The position numbers were made by a program, and so were the translations under genes. A stretch of 64,000 nucleotides of DNA, from NCBI RefSeq assembly GCF_018304945.1, contig NZ_JAGQEE010000003.1, positions 372,001 to 436,000 on the forward strand. The letters are read 5' to 3'. Origin of the DNA: Collimonas humicola (GTDB lineage: Bacteria; Pseudomonadota; Gammaproteobacteria; Burkholderiales; Burkholderiaceae_D). Position 1 is the first letter of the stretch, and each line of letters begins with the position of its first letter. Below are positions 8,348 to 16,800 of the stretch, one piece after another. A model generated the notes under the pieces. The model was given only the letters and a program-made list of their open reading frames with translations, made no database searches and had not been told where the DNA came from.

Positions 8348-9145
8348 TCAGACGCCGCGGAACAGCGGCTGACGGCGCTGGCTGAACGCTTCCAGTCCCT
8401 CGCTGAAATCGGCGCTGGCGCAAGCTCGGCGCCGCAGTTCCGCGATCTGTTCCATTGCCTGCACCGGCAGCGGCTGCATGTCTTCCATGATGCGCAACTG
8501 CTCCTTCACTGCACGCACCGCCAGCGGCGCCTTGGCGGCGATGCCGTGCGCCATTTCCAGCGCCGTCGCTTGCAGCATGGTGCTGTCGGCCATGCGGTTG
8601 ATGACGCCGAACTGGAGCGCGCGCTCGGCCGTCAGCGGCAGCGCGCAAAAGAACATCTCCTTGAGCACATGGATAGGCAGGTTGTGGAAAAAGCGCAGCA
8701 GCCCGCTGGTGGTGTAAGGCAGGCCGATATTGGCCGGCGTCATGGAAAAGCGCGCGCTGCGGTCCGCCACTACCAGGTCGCAGCTCATCGCCAGGTCGAC
8801 CGCGCCGCCCCACACCGATCCCGACACCATGGCGATCACGACTCCCGGATAAGCGCGTATCGCGCGCAAGACGCGCTCCAGCGGCTTGCCGTAGGCGACA
8901 GGATCGCGGTCCAGCGCCAGTTCGCTGAGATCGTGGCCGGCGCTCCAGACGTCGTCCCCGATGCCGCTGCCGAGCAGCAGCACTGGCACGCGCCGTTCTG
9001 CGAGTTCTGCCAGGCGTTGTTCCAGCGCCTCCAGCAGCTCGGCGCTGAGCGCATGGCGGCGCGCCGGATTGCTGAAGAGGACATGGCCGATCCGCTCTTC
9101 GATGATGCGGCTGGTGACCGTGGCTGCGTTGTCTGTCGGATTCAT
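8348..9145 (-). CDS. Methylmalonyl-CoA decarboxylase (ScpB/YgfG-like crotonase)
   Basis: A 265-residue crotonase-fold enzyme that tracks E. coli YgfG/ScpB closely: WSAGHDLSEL (H71), MVSGSVWGGAVDL, RFSMTPANIGLPYTTSG (Y144), LKEMFFCALPLTAERAL and the ending AFSQRRQPLFRGV. In YgfG the equivalent His and Tyr catalyse biotin-independent decarboxylation of methylmalonyl-CoA to propionyl-CoA. The start ATG at 9145 overlaps the TGA of the upstream CoA-transferase gene (ATGA), which shows translational coupling; the longer open frame is spurious. It is the last gene of a three-gene operon with a CoA transferase and a transporter. A related enoyl-CoA hydratase activity is the main alternative. Confidence 0.85.
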   Translation of the reverse strand: MNPTDNAATVTSRIIEERIGHVLFSNPARRHALSAELLEALEQRLAELAERRVPVLLLGSGIGDDVWSAGHDLSELALDRDPVAYGKPLERVLRAIRAYPGVVIAMVSGSVWGGAVDLAMSCDLVVADRSARFSMTPANIGLPYTTSGLLRFFHNLPIHVLKEMFFCALPLTAERALQFGVINRMADSTMLQATALEMAHGIAAKAPLAVRAVKEQLRIMEDMQPLPVQAMEQIAELRRRACASADFSEGLEAFSQRRQPLFRGV

Positions 9146-10386
9146 TGCGCCGCCTCTTCCGCCGGCTCCGATGCTGGCGCCGGCACCGCCTCCTGATGCG
9201 CCGCCTTGGAGGCCAGCAACGCATCGATCGCAGCCTGCGGGAAGCCGGCTTCCCGCAGCACCTCCACGGTGTGCTGGCCGAGGCCGGGAGGCGGCCGCCG
9301 GCCGGCCGCAGGGCCAGCATCGGCGGCGTAACTTTTCACCGGCGTCACCACCTGCCGCAGCTCGCCCAGGGTTGGATGCTGTGCGCTTTCTACCAGCCGG
9401 CAATGCAATACCTGCGGATCGGCGAACACCTCGGCCAGGGTATTGATCGGCCCGGCCGGCAAGCCGGCGGCGACGAACTGCTCGCTCCATTCGCGCTTGC
9501 TGCGCGTCTTCAGGCGCGCTTCCAGCAAGACCTTCAACTCTTCGCGATGGGCGACCCGCAATTCGTTGCTGGCGAAGCGCGGATCGTCCGGCAGCGCCGG
9601 CAGTTCCAGCAGCTGGCACAGGCGCAGCCACATGTCGGCGGTGATCGGCGCCAGGTTGAGCGGGCCGTCAGCGGTCTCGAAGACGCCGTAGGGCGCGATC
9701 ACGGAATGGGCATTGCCGGTGCGCTGCGGGATTTCACCCAGGCTGAGATAGCGCTGGCCGTGCACGCTCAGCAAGCCGACCAGGCTGGCCAGCAGCGAGC
9801 TGCCGACATGCTGGCCGCGTCCTGTGCGCTGCCGTTCCAGCAGCGCCGCCAGGATCGCCATGGCCAGCCACATGCCGGAGCTCATGTCGCCGATGGCGGT
9901 GCCGGTGCGGGTGGGGTCGCCGTCGGCAAAACCGGTCAGGCTCATCATGCCGGAATAGCCCTGGGCGATCTGGTCGAAACCGGGCCAGCCGCTGAGCGGA
10001 CCGTCGGCGCCAAAGGCGTTGATGCTGCCCATCACCAGCCGCGGGTTGCGCGCGCTCAGCGCCTCGTAGCCAAGCCCCATGGCAGCCATGGTGCCCGGCT
10101 TGAAATTCTCGATGACGACATCGGCGCCGTCGATCAGTTGCTGCAGCGCCGCCATCCCCTGCGCATTGCGCAGGTCGAGGCAGATGCCGCGCTTGTTGGC
10201 GTTGCAGGACAAATAGTAAGTGCTGACGCCGCGGTCGAACGGCCCCCAGCCGCGGCTCATGTCGCCGCACGGCCCCGACTCCACCTTGATCACGTCGGCC
10301 CCCATGTCGGCCAGCGCCATGGAACAGAATGGCCCTGACAGCGCGCGGCTGAGGTCGACGATCTTGATACCTTGTAGTGCTTGCAT
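9142..10386 (-). CDS. Class III (CaiB/BaiF) CoA-transferase
   Basis: A 414-residue formyl-CoA-transferase-type enzyme: DLSRALSGPFCSMALADMGADVIKVE at the N-terminus (given here as the known family opening), NKRGICLDL, VIENFKPGT and GDMSSGMW with the likely catalytic D167. Such enzymes move CoA between carboxylic acids through an enzyme-aspartyl anhydride. The ATG at 10386 is preceded by GGAG; the open frame to 10959 overlaps the transporter gene and is rejected. Its stop overlaps the start of the methylmalonyl-CoA decarboxylase, so it probably charges the acid that the decarboxylase then shortens, perhaps with propionyl-CoA as CoA donor. Confidence 0.88.
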   Translation of the reverse strand: MQALQGIKIVDLSRALSGPFCSMALADMGADVIKVESGPCGDMSRGWGPFDRGVSTYYLSCNANKRGICLDLRNAQGMAALQQLIDGADVVIENFKPGTMAAMGLGYEALSARNPRLVMGSINAFGADGPLSGWPGFDQIAQGYSGMMSLTGFADGDPTRTGTAIGDMSSGMWLAMAILAALLERQRTGRGQHVGSSLLASLVGLLSVHGQRYLSLGEIPQRTGNAHSVIAPYGVFETADGPLNLAPITADMWLRLCQLLELPALPDDPRFASNELRVAHREELKVLLEARLKTRSKREWSEQFVAAGLPAGPINTLAEVFADPQVLHCRLVESAQHPTLGELRQVVTPVKSYAADAGPAAGRRPPPGLGQHTVEVLREAGFPQAAIDALLASKAAHQEAVPAPASEPAEEAAQ

Positions 10387-10412
10387 CTGTTTCTCCAGTC
10401 GATGAGTGACAG

Positions 10413-11735
10413 CTATTGCGGCAGCTGCTGGTCGCGGGTTTCCACCGCAAACGGCAGGATCAGCAGGCCAAGCACGAAAGCCGCCGCGGTCCAGGCCACC
10501 GGCAGGCCGAGCGAGCCCTGCCACTGGATCGCCGCCGCCAGCAGGAAGTTGACGCCGGCGCCGAGGAAGCGGCCGATGGAAGCGTTGAAAGCGAACGCGG
10601 TAGCCCGTATCCGGGTTGGATACTGTTCCGGCAGCCACAGCGAAAAGATCGCAAAATTGCCGCCGAAGAAGCCCAGGAACAGCAAGGACACCATGAACAG
10701 CTTGAGGCCGTCCGCCAGGTAGAACACCCAGCCGAAGGCGAACACGATGGAGAGCGCCATGCCGGCGAAATAGATGCCCAGCGCCGTCCTGCGGCCCAGC
10801 CGCTCGGCCAGCCAGGGCGCCGCCAGGCAGCCGAGTATGGTGGCGAACGACAGGATCGCCGCGCCTATCGAGGCCAGGTGCACGGAGCCGATATGATCGA
10901 TGCCGGCGCGCGTCGCCAGTGTGACGACCGCGCTGGCTTCGTACACCGAGCCGGCCCACAAGCCGATCACCGCCACGCCGACCAGCGAAGCGCTGGTGAT
11001 GGTGCGGCGGCGGAAGGCCGGCGCAAACAGCTCGCGGAAAGAACTGCGCACCACGGTGGCGCTGGCGGCCAGCTTGTTATGCGCATCCTTGCGCCACTGG
11101 CCCGGCTCTTTCACCCGCAGCACCGTGAAGATCGCCAGCAAGGCCGGCGCCAGGCCGCACAGGAACATGGCGCGCCAGCCGTAGGCAGCGCCTATGGTGT
11201 AGTTGAGCCAGGCGGCGATGAAGAAGCCGACGTAGTAGCCGGTCTGCAGATAACCGGCGCCCATCTTGCGCCTGTCCTCCGGCCAGCTTTCGGCGACATA
11301 GGTGCCGGCCAGCGCCCACTCGCCGCCGACGCCGATGCCGGCGATCAGGCGGAACGCCGCGAGCTCCCAGACGTTGTGGGCAAACGCGGCGGCGCCGGTG
11401 AATACCGAATAGATCAGGATGCTGGCGGCGAGCGTCTTGACGCGGCCGAAGCGGTCGGCCAGCGGCCCCCAGATAAAAGACAAACCCCAGCCGATCAGGA
11501 ACAGCGCGAACAGGATAGAGCCGTACATGCCGAGATTGCCAGGGGTGGCGGCGATGCCCGAGGCCGGCAGCAGCTCGGTCAGCGCCGGGATCAGCACCAG
11601 CGCATAGATCACCGAATCGACGCCGTCCAGCACCCACCCTGAATATACCGCCCAGAAGCCGCCGATCTGCTCGCGGCTGAGGGGCGTGCGCCGCGGCTTG
11701 ACGCCGGGCGCGGTTAATCCGATTGCCTTGTCCAT
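10413..11735 (-). CDS. MFS transporter, metabolite:H+ symporter type
   Basis: A 440-residue, 12-helix MFS protein. It shows WVLDGVDSVIYALV, the cytoplasmic motif GPLADRFGRVKT and GIGVGGEWALAGTYVAE, a pattern found in the sialate/shikimate/aromatic acid:proton symporters (NanT, ShiA, AAHS). It is the first gene of the operon, 26 bp ahead of the CoA transferase, and is divergent from a LysR regulator. The natural inference is uptake of the organic acid metabolised by the next two genes, possibly methylmalonate or a related dicarboxylate. The substrate is not readable from sequence. Confidence 0.85.
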   Translation of the reverse strand: MDKAIGLTAPGVKPRRTPLSREQIGGFWAVYSGWVLDGVDSVIYALVLIPALTELLPASGIAATPGNLGMYGSILFALFLIGWGLSFIWGPLADRFGRVKTLAASILIYSVFTGAAAFAHNVWELAAFRLIAGIGVGGEWALAGTYVAESWPEDRRKMGAGYLQTGYYVGFFIAAWLNYTIGAAYGWRAMFLCGLAPALLAIFTVLRVKEPGQWRKDAHNKLAASATVVRSSFRELFAPAFRRRTITSASLVGVAVIGLWAGSVYEASAVVTLATRAGIDHIGSVHLASIGAAILSFATILGCLAAPWLAERLGRRTALGIYFAGMALSIVFAFGWVFYLADGLKLFMVSLLFLGFFGGNFAIFSLWLPEQYPTRIRATAFAFNASIGRFLGAGVNFLLAAAIQWQGSLGLPVAWTAAAFVLGLLILPFAVETRDQQLPQ

Positions 11736-11876
11736 GCTTGTCTCCTTGTCGGCCTGTGGCGGCCGTGGTGGTGCAGCTACGGCTGGTCGCCGTGCCCGCT
11801 TGTTTTGTGGGACAAGTATAGAAACACAGTCAATAATTTAAAAATATGTTATTCCGCTTGCTCCATAGGATTAACG

Positions 11877-11893
11877 TATAGGATGACGCTATA
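11877..11893. promoter_or_regulatory. Candidate LysR operator (T-N11-A palindrome)
   Basis: TATAG at 11877-11881 and CTATA at 11889-11893 form an inverted repeat with a 7-base spacer, and the core fits the LysR-box rule T-N11-A (T at 11879, A at 11891). It lies 26 bp upstream of the LysR start, between this gene and the divergent transporter operon, where an autorepressor/activator site is expected. Confidence 0.5.
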
Positions 11894-11919
11894 AGATCAA
11901 CAGGCTGGAGGAGCTGGAC

Positions 11920-12846
11920 ATGGATTTGCGCCAATTGCGGTATTTCGTCAAAGTGGTTGAATGCGGCAACGTCACGCACGCCAGCGAGGCGCTGCATATC
12001 GCCCAGCCGGCGGTCAGCCAGCAGATGCGCAACCTGGAGCGCGACCTCGGCATGCAGTTATTGGAACGCAGCGTGCATGGCGTAGCGCCGACCGCCGCCG
12101 GCCTCACCCTTTACCGCCACGCGACCGGGCTGCTGCGGCAGGCCGACGGCACGCGCGAACTGCTGCGCCAGGATGCCGAATTCCCGCAAGGGAAAGTCTC
12201 GGTGGGCATGCCGTCCAGCACCTCGCGGGTGCTGGCGATCCCGCTGGCGCGCATGGTGCGAGAACGCTTTCCCGGCATCGTGCTGGAATTGATCGAGGCG
12301 CCCAGCGCCGACCTCGGAGGCCTGATCGGCGGCGGCCGGGTCGAGCTGGCGGTGGTGGCCGATGCGGCCGAAACGCGCGGCGTGGCGGCGCAGCGGCTGA
12401 TCAGCGAAGCCTTGCACCTGATCGCCTGGCCGGATTTTCCGCTGCCGGAGGCGCCGGTGCAGCTGGCCGATTTGGCGCGCATGCCGCTGATCCTGCCGAG
12501 CGCGCCGAACTCGATCCGCAGCCGCGTCGACTGGGCCTTGAGCGAGGCGGGCCTGGCGTCCGAAGTGCGCTTCGAGGCCAGTTCCACCGCGCTGCTGTTC
12601 GCCGCAGTCATCGCCCGCCTGGGCGTCACCATCCTGCCCTGGTCGGCCGCCCACGTCGAACTGGATGAGCACAAGCTGAAGCTGGCCGCGGTCGATCACC
12701 GGCTGTTTTCGCGCGAGCTGTCGCTGTGCTGGCATGATTCCGAACTGCTCAGCAACGCCGTGCAAAAGGTCAAGGCTATCATCGTGGAATTGTTTGCCGT
12801 ACTGGGGCAGCGGCGCGAGTGGCTGGCATCCAAGAACCGCGCTTGA
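11920..12846 (+). CDS. LysR-family transcriptional regulator (Nac-like)
   Basis: A 308-residue regulator with the winged helix at residues 1-60 (MDLRQLRYFVKVVECGNVTHAS, then QPAVSQQMRNLERDLG) and an effector-binding domain after about residue 90. The opening resembles Nac/CynR-type members. GGAGGAG lies 8-10 bases ahead of the ATG. It is divergent from the transporter / CoA-transferase / decarboxylase operon, which is its probable target, with the acid or its CoA ester as likely coinducer. Confidence 0.9.
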   Translation: MDLRQLRYFVKVVECGNVTHASEALHIAQPAVSQQMRNLERDLGMQLLERSVHGVAPTAAGLTLYRHATGLLRQADGTRELLRQDAEFPQGKVSVGMPSSTSRVLAIPLARMVRERFPGIVLELIEAPSADLGGLIGGGRVELAVVADAAETRGVAAQRLISEALHLIAWPDFPLPEAPVQLADLARMPLILPSAPNSIRSRVDWALSEAGLASEVRFEASSTALLFAAVIARLGVTILPWSAAHVELDEHKLKLAAVDHRLFSRELSLCWHDSELLSNAVQKVKAIIVELFAVLGQRREWLASKNRA

Positions 12847-12938
12847 ACTCGCCGGCGATCGATTTTGTGCACGGGAGTACTCCGCGTTGCGGAAAAAACT
12901 GGAGCATGGCTGCAGCCCTGCCTGGCTCCAGGTAAGCC

Positions 12939-14195
12939 TCACCTCACTTTGGCGGCCGTCGCCTCGATTTCCACCAGCGCGCCGGGCGGAGCAAGGCCAG
13001 CAATCTGGACCACTGCTCGCACTGGCTTGTTCGGTTGTTCCTTAGTCGCAAAGAATTTGCTATAACCGGCCTGGAAGCCGGCGAAATCGGCTTGCTGCTT
13101 GTTGCGCGGATCAGCCACCAGATACACTCTCAGCTGAATCACGTCCGCCATGGCAAGGCCTTGCCTGGCCAAGGCAGCTTCAACGCGGCGCAGCACCGAT
13201 ACTGTTTGCGTCTCAGTATCGCCGTAAGCCTCCAACGAACCTTGCGCAGCATCTTTGTTGCTCACCTCGGGCAACATGCCGCTCAGATAGACGGTACTGG
13301 CATTCGGCGGCACAAGCACTGCCTGCAACACCGGAAAATCAGAATTGGGCAATTGGACGCGTTCAATTGCCGGTGCAGCGGTGCTCAACAAACCTAGCGC
13401 CCGCAAACTGGCCTTGGCAATTTCCACGCGCTTTGCCAGTGCGCTAGGTAAGGCCGGCGGCGGGGTATCCTGAACGACATCGATGTTCAATGCAAAACTA
13501 TAGATTTTTCCGGCTTGCTCAAGCCACCCCACAAACCAGCCGACACCAGGGTCATCTTTGCTGGCCCAGCCGGTTTTTCCATGGAGTACCCAATCACTGC
13601 CCTCTTCCAGCTTGGTGATATCGCGCACCGCAGCTTGCACGGCTGCCGGGTAAGGGAGTTGTCCTTGCGCCAGGCGCGCCAGGAAGGCTGTTTGTTCGAC
13701 TGCGCTGATTTTCAGCGGCCCTTCCAGCCAAAAACTATCTACCGACTTGCCGATATCGGCGTTGCCGTAATTGAGCATGGCAATATTTTTTTGCATGCGC
13801 TCCAAGCCTATGCGCCGCGCAAGCAACTGGTAAGCGTTAACGTTGGAAGTCGCCATGGCTTCCCGCAAGCCCATGTCATGCTCCCAGGATTTCAAGAATT
13901 TCGGTTTGCCGTCGTGGTGATAAAACACTTCATCAACGCTACTGACCGCGCCGCTGGACAAACCTATGAGGCTATTGGGTATTTTGAAGGTCGACGCCGG
14001 GATGAAGCGGGTTTCTGCACGCTGTTGATCGTAACCGGTGAGCCGCTGTGTGCTTGGATCGTAAAGAACGAAAGTGCCATTTACTTTGGCTTTGTTGAAT
14101 ATTTCAGCAACGGCAGGACTTGCTTGAAAATCAAGCGCCCAGGTCGGGATGACAACCAGCATGGCGAGCAGAAAAATAACGCGGTGTAGTGACAT
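12939..14195 (-). CDS. Fusion: class D beta-lactamase + RidA (YjgF/YER057c/UK114) domain
   Basis: A 418-residue exported protein. Residues 1-20 are a signal peptide (MSLHRVIFLLAMLVVIPTWA). Residues 21-270 carry every class D motif: S68-T-F-K71, S117-N-V, Y143-G-N and K207-T-G, so the serine beta-lactamase/penicillin-binding fold looks active. Residues about 275-418 are a full RidA-type domain ending in RAVVQIAGLAPPGALVEIEA, with the conserved arginine R393. RidA proteins hydrolyse reactive enamines/imines, usually in the cytoplasm; here the domain would reach the periplasm. Typical OXA enzymes stop at about 265 residues. Start: ATG at 14195 with AAGGA upstream. The two parts are in one uninterrupted frame, so this is not an obvious assembly error. 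Confidence 0.85.
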   Translation of the reverse strand: MSLHRVIFLLAMLVVIPTWALDFQASPAVAEIFNKAKVNGTFVLYDPSTQRLTGYDQQRAETRFIPASTFKIPNSLIGLSSGAVSSVDEVFYHHDGKPKFLKSWEHDMGLREAMATSNVNAYQLLARRIGLERMQKNIAMLNYGNADIGKSVDSFWLEGPLKISAVEQTAFLARLAQGQLPYPAAVQAAVRDITKLEEGSDWVLHGKTGWASKDDPGVGWFVGWLEQAGKIYSFALNIDVVQDTPPPALPSALAKRVEIAKASLRALGLLSTAAPAIERVQLPNSDFPVLQAVLVPPNASTVYLSGMLPEVSNKDAAQGSLEAYGDTETQTVSVLRRVEAALARQGLAMADVIQLRVYLVADPRNKQQADFAGFQAGYSKFFATKEQPNKPVRAVVQIAGLAPPGALVEIEATAAKVR

Positions 14196-14791
14196 GATTT
14201 CCTTTATGAGGCGTTCATTTATGGAGATTCCAATGCTCGCTTGCGAGCAAGGCGGCGTTAGCAATCCCAACACTGCCGCTTTGCGGTCTCATCATTTCGC
14301 CGGCAACGCACGGAATTGCAAAAAGAATAATAAGCGCCGCGCCAAGTTACTCGCAACCGAGAACAATTTTGGCCTGACTATAGAAAATCTTATGGCAGAT
14401 CGATTTACTTTGGAAAACACCGGCGACAAACCGGTCACCACTCTTGCGTCGGCTTATGTGGAATACAAATCCTATCTCTCTCCTGATTGCCATTGCCAGG
14501 GCAATATCAAAAATGCAAGCATTGCGCTTTAGCGAGCAGGGATTGCCGATTGCAATGTCATTAATCGTCTGGCCAAGGTGTGCTAGCCCAGCCGGGCATT
14601 GCCATTTTTTGGCATTGACAAGGGCAGCGGTGTGGCGCGGGTTGAAATGGTCGCGCCGAGGGGATCGTCCCGCATCGAGGCAACGGGCGATTCTTGCGCA
14701 GCCATTGCATTGATAGAGTTGGCGGAGGCAGGCGCATCGCTTTCCGTCTCTTTAAAAAAATACAGCGCGGCCTGCATACCGCGCCCGGCGC
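14196..14791. other. Intergenic region, 596 bp, A+T richer than neighbours
   Basis: This gap lies between the start of the beta-lactamase gene and the stop of the msr gene. It is visibly richer in A and T than the genes around it and repeats the word ATTGC several times (about 14488-14705). An open frame of 127 codons (14149-14532, plus strand) has no recognisable protein character, so I do not call it. The promoter of the beta-lactamase gene must lie here. Confidence 0.5.
14755..14785 (-). terminator. Rho-independent terminator of the msr gene
   Basis: On the minus strand GCGCGG (14785-14780) and CCGCGC (14771-14766) form a stem with an 8-base loop, followed by TGTA and a run of seven T (14761-14755). 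It sits directly after the stop at 14792. Confidence 0.65.
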
Positions 14792-15304
14792 CTACTCGAA
14801 ATCCGTCGCCGCCACGAACACCGCCAGCAAGGCTTCCAGGCCTTGCAAGTCCTGCGGCCGGAAACGGTTCAGGCTGGGGCTGTCGATGTCGAACACGCCG
14901 TACAGCTTGCCATCCTTGATCACCGGGATCACGATCTCGGCATTCGATGCCGCATCGCAGGCGATGTGTCCGGGAAAGGCGTGCACATCCGGCACCAGCA
15001 CCGATGCGCGGCTGACGGCGGCAGCGCCGCAGACCCCGCGGCCGAACTGGATGCGCGCGCAAGCGACCTTGCCCTGGAACGGCCCGACCAGCAATTCCTG
15101 CGCGTCGCCATGGCTGCTCGCCGCGCCGCGCGGCCGCACCCAGTAAAACCCGACCCAGTTCAGATCGGCGACAGTCTGGTAGACCAAGGCGGAGAACTGC
15201 GCCGCATTGGAGTTCTGGTCGCGTTCCCCGTCGAGGATGCTGGCGGCCTGGCGCGCCAGCAGTGCGTAATCGACGTCGATCTCTGCAGTAGTGGAAGTGA
15301 ACAT
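14792..15304 (-). CDS. Free methionine-(R)-sulfoxide reductase (GAF domain)
   Basis: A 170-residue single-GAF-domain enzyme of the fRMsr family (E. coli MsrC/YebR). All three redox cysteines are present: C82 in VACARI, C92 in GVCGAA, C116 in IACDAASNAEI, almost at the E. coli positions 84, 94 and 118. It reduces free Met-R-sulfoxide in the cytoplasm with thioredoxin as electron donor. The ATG at 15304 follows AGGA; the longer frame to 15385 is rejected. It is a single-gene unit closed by a terminator. Confidence 0.92.
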   Translation of the reverse strand: MFTSTTAEIDVDYALLARQAASILDGERDQNSNAAQFSALVYQTVADLNWVGFYWVRPRGAASSHGDAQELLVGPFQGKVACARIQFGRGVCGAAAVSRASVLVPDVHAFPGHIACDAASNAEIVIPVIKDGKLYGVFDIDSPSLNRFRPQDLQGLEALLAVFVAATDFE

Positions 15305-15602
15305 GGATATCCTGGAAAAGTGTGCTGCAAGTTTACATGCAAACGGACATTTTCTTTTGCGGCGGCACAAACGCAAAGCTTGCATCGGACAACTCCCCTG
15401 CTGATGCGCCCGGCGCCATCACGGTCCGCCTTTCTCATTCCGGGCCAGGGAATCGGCAGCTCCTTGCCGCGCGAAACTGCACAGTACTGTCCGTTCATGC
15501 CGCCGCCGCACTTTTCTGCGAAAATGCCGCTCGGCTTAGGCCCAGCTGCAAAAATACGGAATTTGCTGCAGCTCTCAAAGACACTCATGCGTAAGGTTGT
15601 AA

Positions 15603-16646
15603 ATGTTGAAATATTTGTTTGTGCTTTCCTGCGCGCTCGGCCTGAGCGTATCCCATGCCACCGATATCAGCGGCGCCGGCTCGACGGCAGCAGCTCCGCT
15701 CTACCTCAAATGGGACGCCGCCTATAACAAGAAAACCGGCAACAAGCTGGCCTACGAACTGATCGGCTCCTCCGCCGGCATCAAGAAAATCAAAGAAGGA
15801 ACAACCGATTTCGGCGCCAGCGACGCACCGATGTCGATGGCCGATTTGAAGAAATTCAACTTGCTGGATTTTCCTACCGTGATCTCGGGCGTAGTGCCGA
15901 TCATTAACCTGCCAGGCATCAAGGACGGCGAGCTGCGCCTGAGCGCGGAGGCAATCACGGGCATCTATCTCGGCAAGATAGACAAATGGAACGACGCCGT
16001 CATCGCCAGGGACAATCCGAAACTGACGCTGCCCAGCTTGCACATCGTGCCGCTGGCGCGCGCCGACGGCTCCGGCACCACCTACACCCTGACCGACTAT
16101 TTCAGCGCCGTCAGCCCGGAATGGAAGCAGCAGTACGGTCGCAATTTCAGCATCGCGTGGCAGGCCGACATCAAGGCCCTGAAGGGCAGCAACGACCTGG
16201 TCGCCGCCTTGAAAAAGACGCCGGGCGCGATCGGCTACGCCGAGTTTGCCTATGTCATCGAAAACAATCTCAACTATGCCCAGATGAAAAACCGCGACGG
16301 CCAGTATGTGCGTCCGGACGCCAATTCCTTCAACAGCGCGCTGGCCAACAGCAACTGGAAAAACACCGGCAATTTTGAAGAAATGCTGACCGACAAGCCG
16401 GGCTCCGGCAGCTGGCCGATCACCGGCGCCACCTATGTCTATGTCCCCCGCGTGACCAGCAAGCCGGAACAGACCAAGGCTGTGATCCAGTTCTTTACCT
16501 GGGCCTTCATGGAAGGCGACACGCTGGCCAGCAGCCTGGATTATGTACGGCTGCCGGACAATGTGCAGGCGCGGGTGGTGCATGAAATGGCCAACGTGGT
16601 CGACACCAAGGGCAAGCAGCTGTCCATGCCGGTGTTCCTGAAATAG
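15603..16646 (+). CDS. pstS: Phosphate ABC transporter substrate-binding protein PstS
   Basis: A 347-residue periplasmic binding protein with signal peptide (MLKYLFVLSCALGLSVSHA). Phosphate-ligand motifs are easy to see: ISGAGSTAAAPLY, GSSAGIKKIKEGTTDFGASDAPM and RADGSGTTYTLTDY. PstS normally delivers phosphate to PstCAB, but no pstC, pstA, pstB or phoU follows; the next genes are on the other strand. This is therefore an orphan copy, perhaps an extra receptor for a complex encoded elsewhere. I looked for a Pho box upstream and found no convincing one. Confidence 0.93.
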   Translation: MLKYLFVLSCALGLSVSHATDISGAGSTAAAPLYLKWDAAYNKKTGNKLAYELIGSSAGIKKIKEGTTDFGASDAPMSMADLKKFNLLDFPTVISGVVPIINLPGIKDGELRLSAEAITGIYLGKIDKWNDAVIARDNPKLTLPSLHIVPLARADGSGTTYTLTDYFSAVSPEWKQQYGRNFSIAWQADIKALKGSNDLVAALKKTPGAIGYAEFAYVIENNLNYAQMKNRDGQYVRPDANSFNSALANSNWKNTGNFEEMLTDKPGSGSWPITGATYVYVPRVTSKPEQTKAVIQFFTWAFMEGDTLASSLDYVRLPDNVQARVVHEMANVVDTKGKQLSMPVFLK

Positions 16647-16671
16647 CCCGGCCCATTGTCCGCCTGAACAG

Positions 16672-16800
16672 CTAACGGCTGCGGCCGGCAGCCGCCAGGA
16701 TCGGGCCGGCGATTTCCTCGCGATGCGACGCCAGCGACAGGTGGCTGGAATCCCAGCAGCCAAGCTGAAGGCGATCAGGGAAAAGCCGATGACGCCAAAT
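16672..16800 (-). pseudogene. Possible 3' remnant of an alpha/beta hydrolase gene
   Basis: On the minus strand an open frame ending at TAG (16674-16672) reads FPDRLQLGCWDSSHLSLASH followed by REEIAGPILAAAGRSR. The catalytic-histidine-like SSHLSLASHREEIA ending is typical of alpha/beta hydrolases. The frame has no start and abuts the stop codon of the copD gene at 16801, so upstream sequence of the same gene is missing. It may be a decayed fragment; the signal is short and the call is tentative. Confidence 0.3.

Noticed and set aside
14149-14532. 127-codon plus-strand frame upstream of the beta-lactamase
   Set aside because: Starts inside the beta-lactamase gene on the other strand, lacks a ribosome site and has no family character.
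15305-15602. Possible Pho box ahead of pstS
   Set aside because: No pair of CTGTCAT-like repeats with 11-bp phase could be found by eye.
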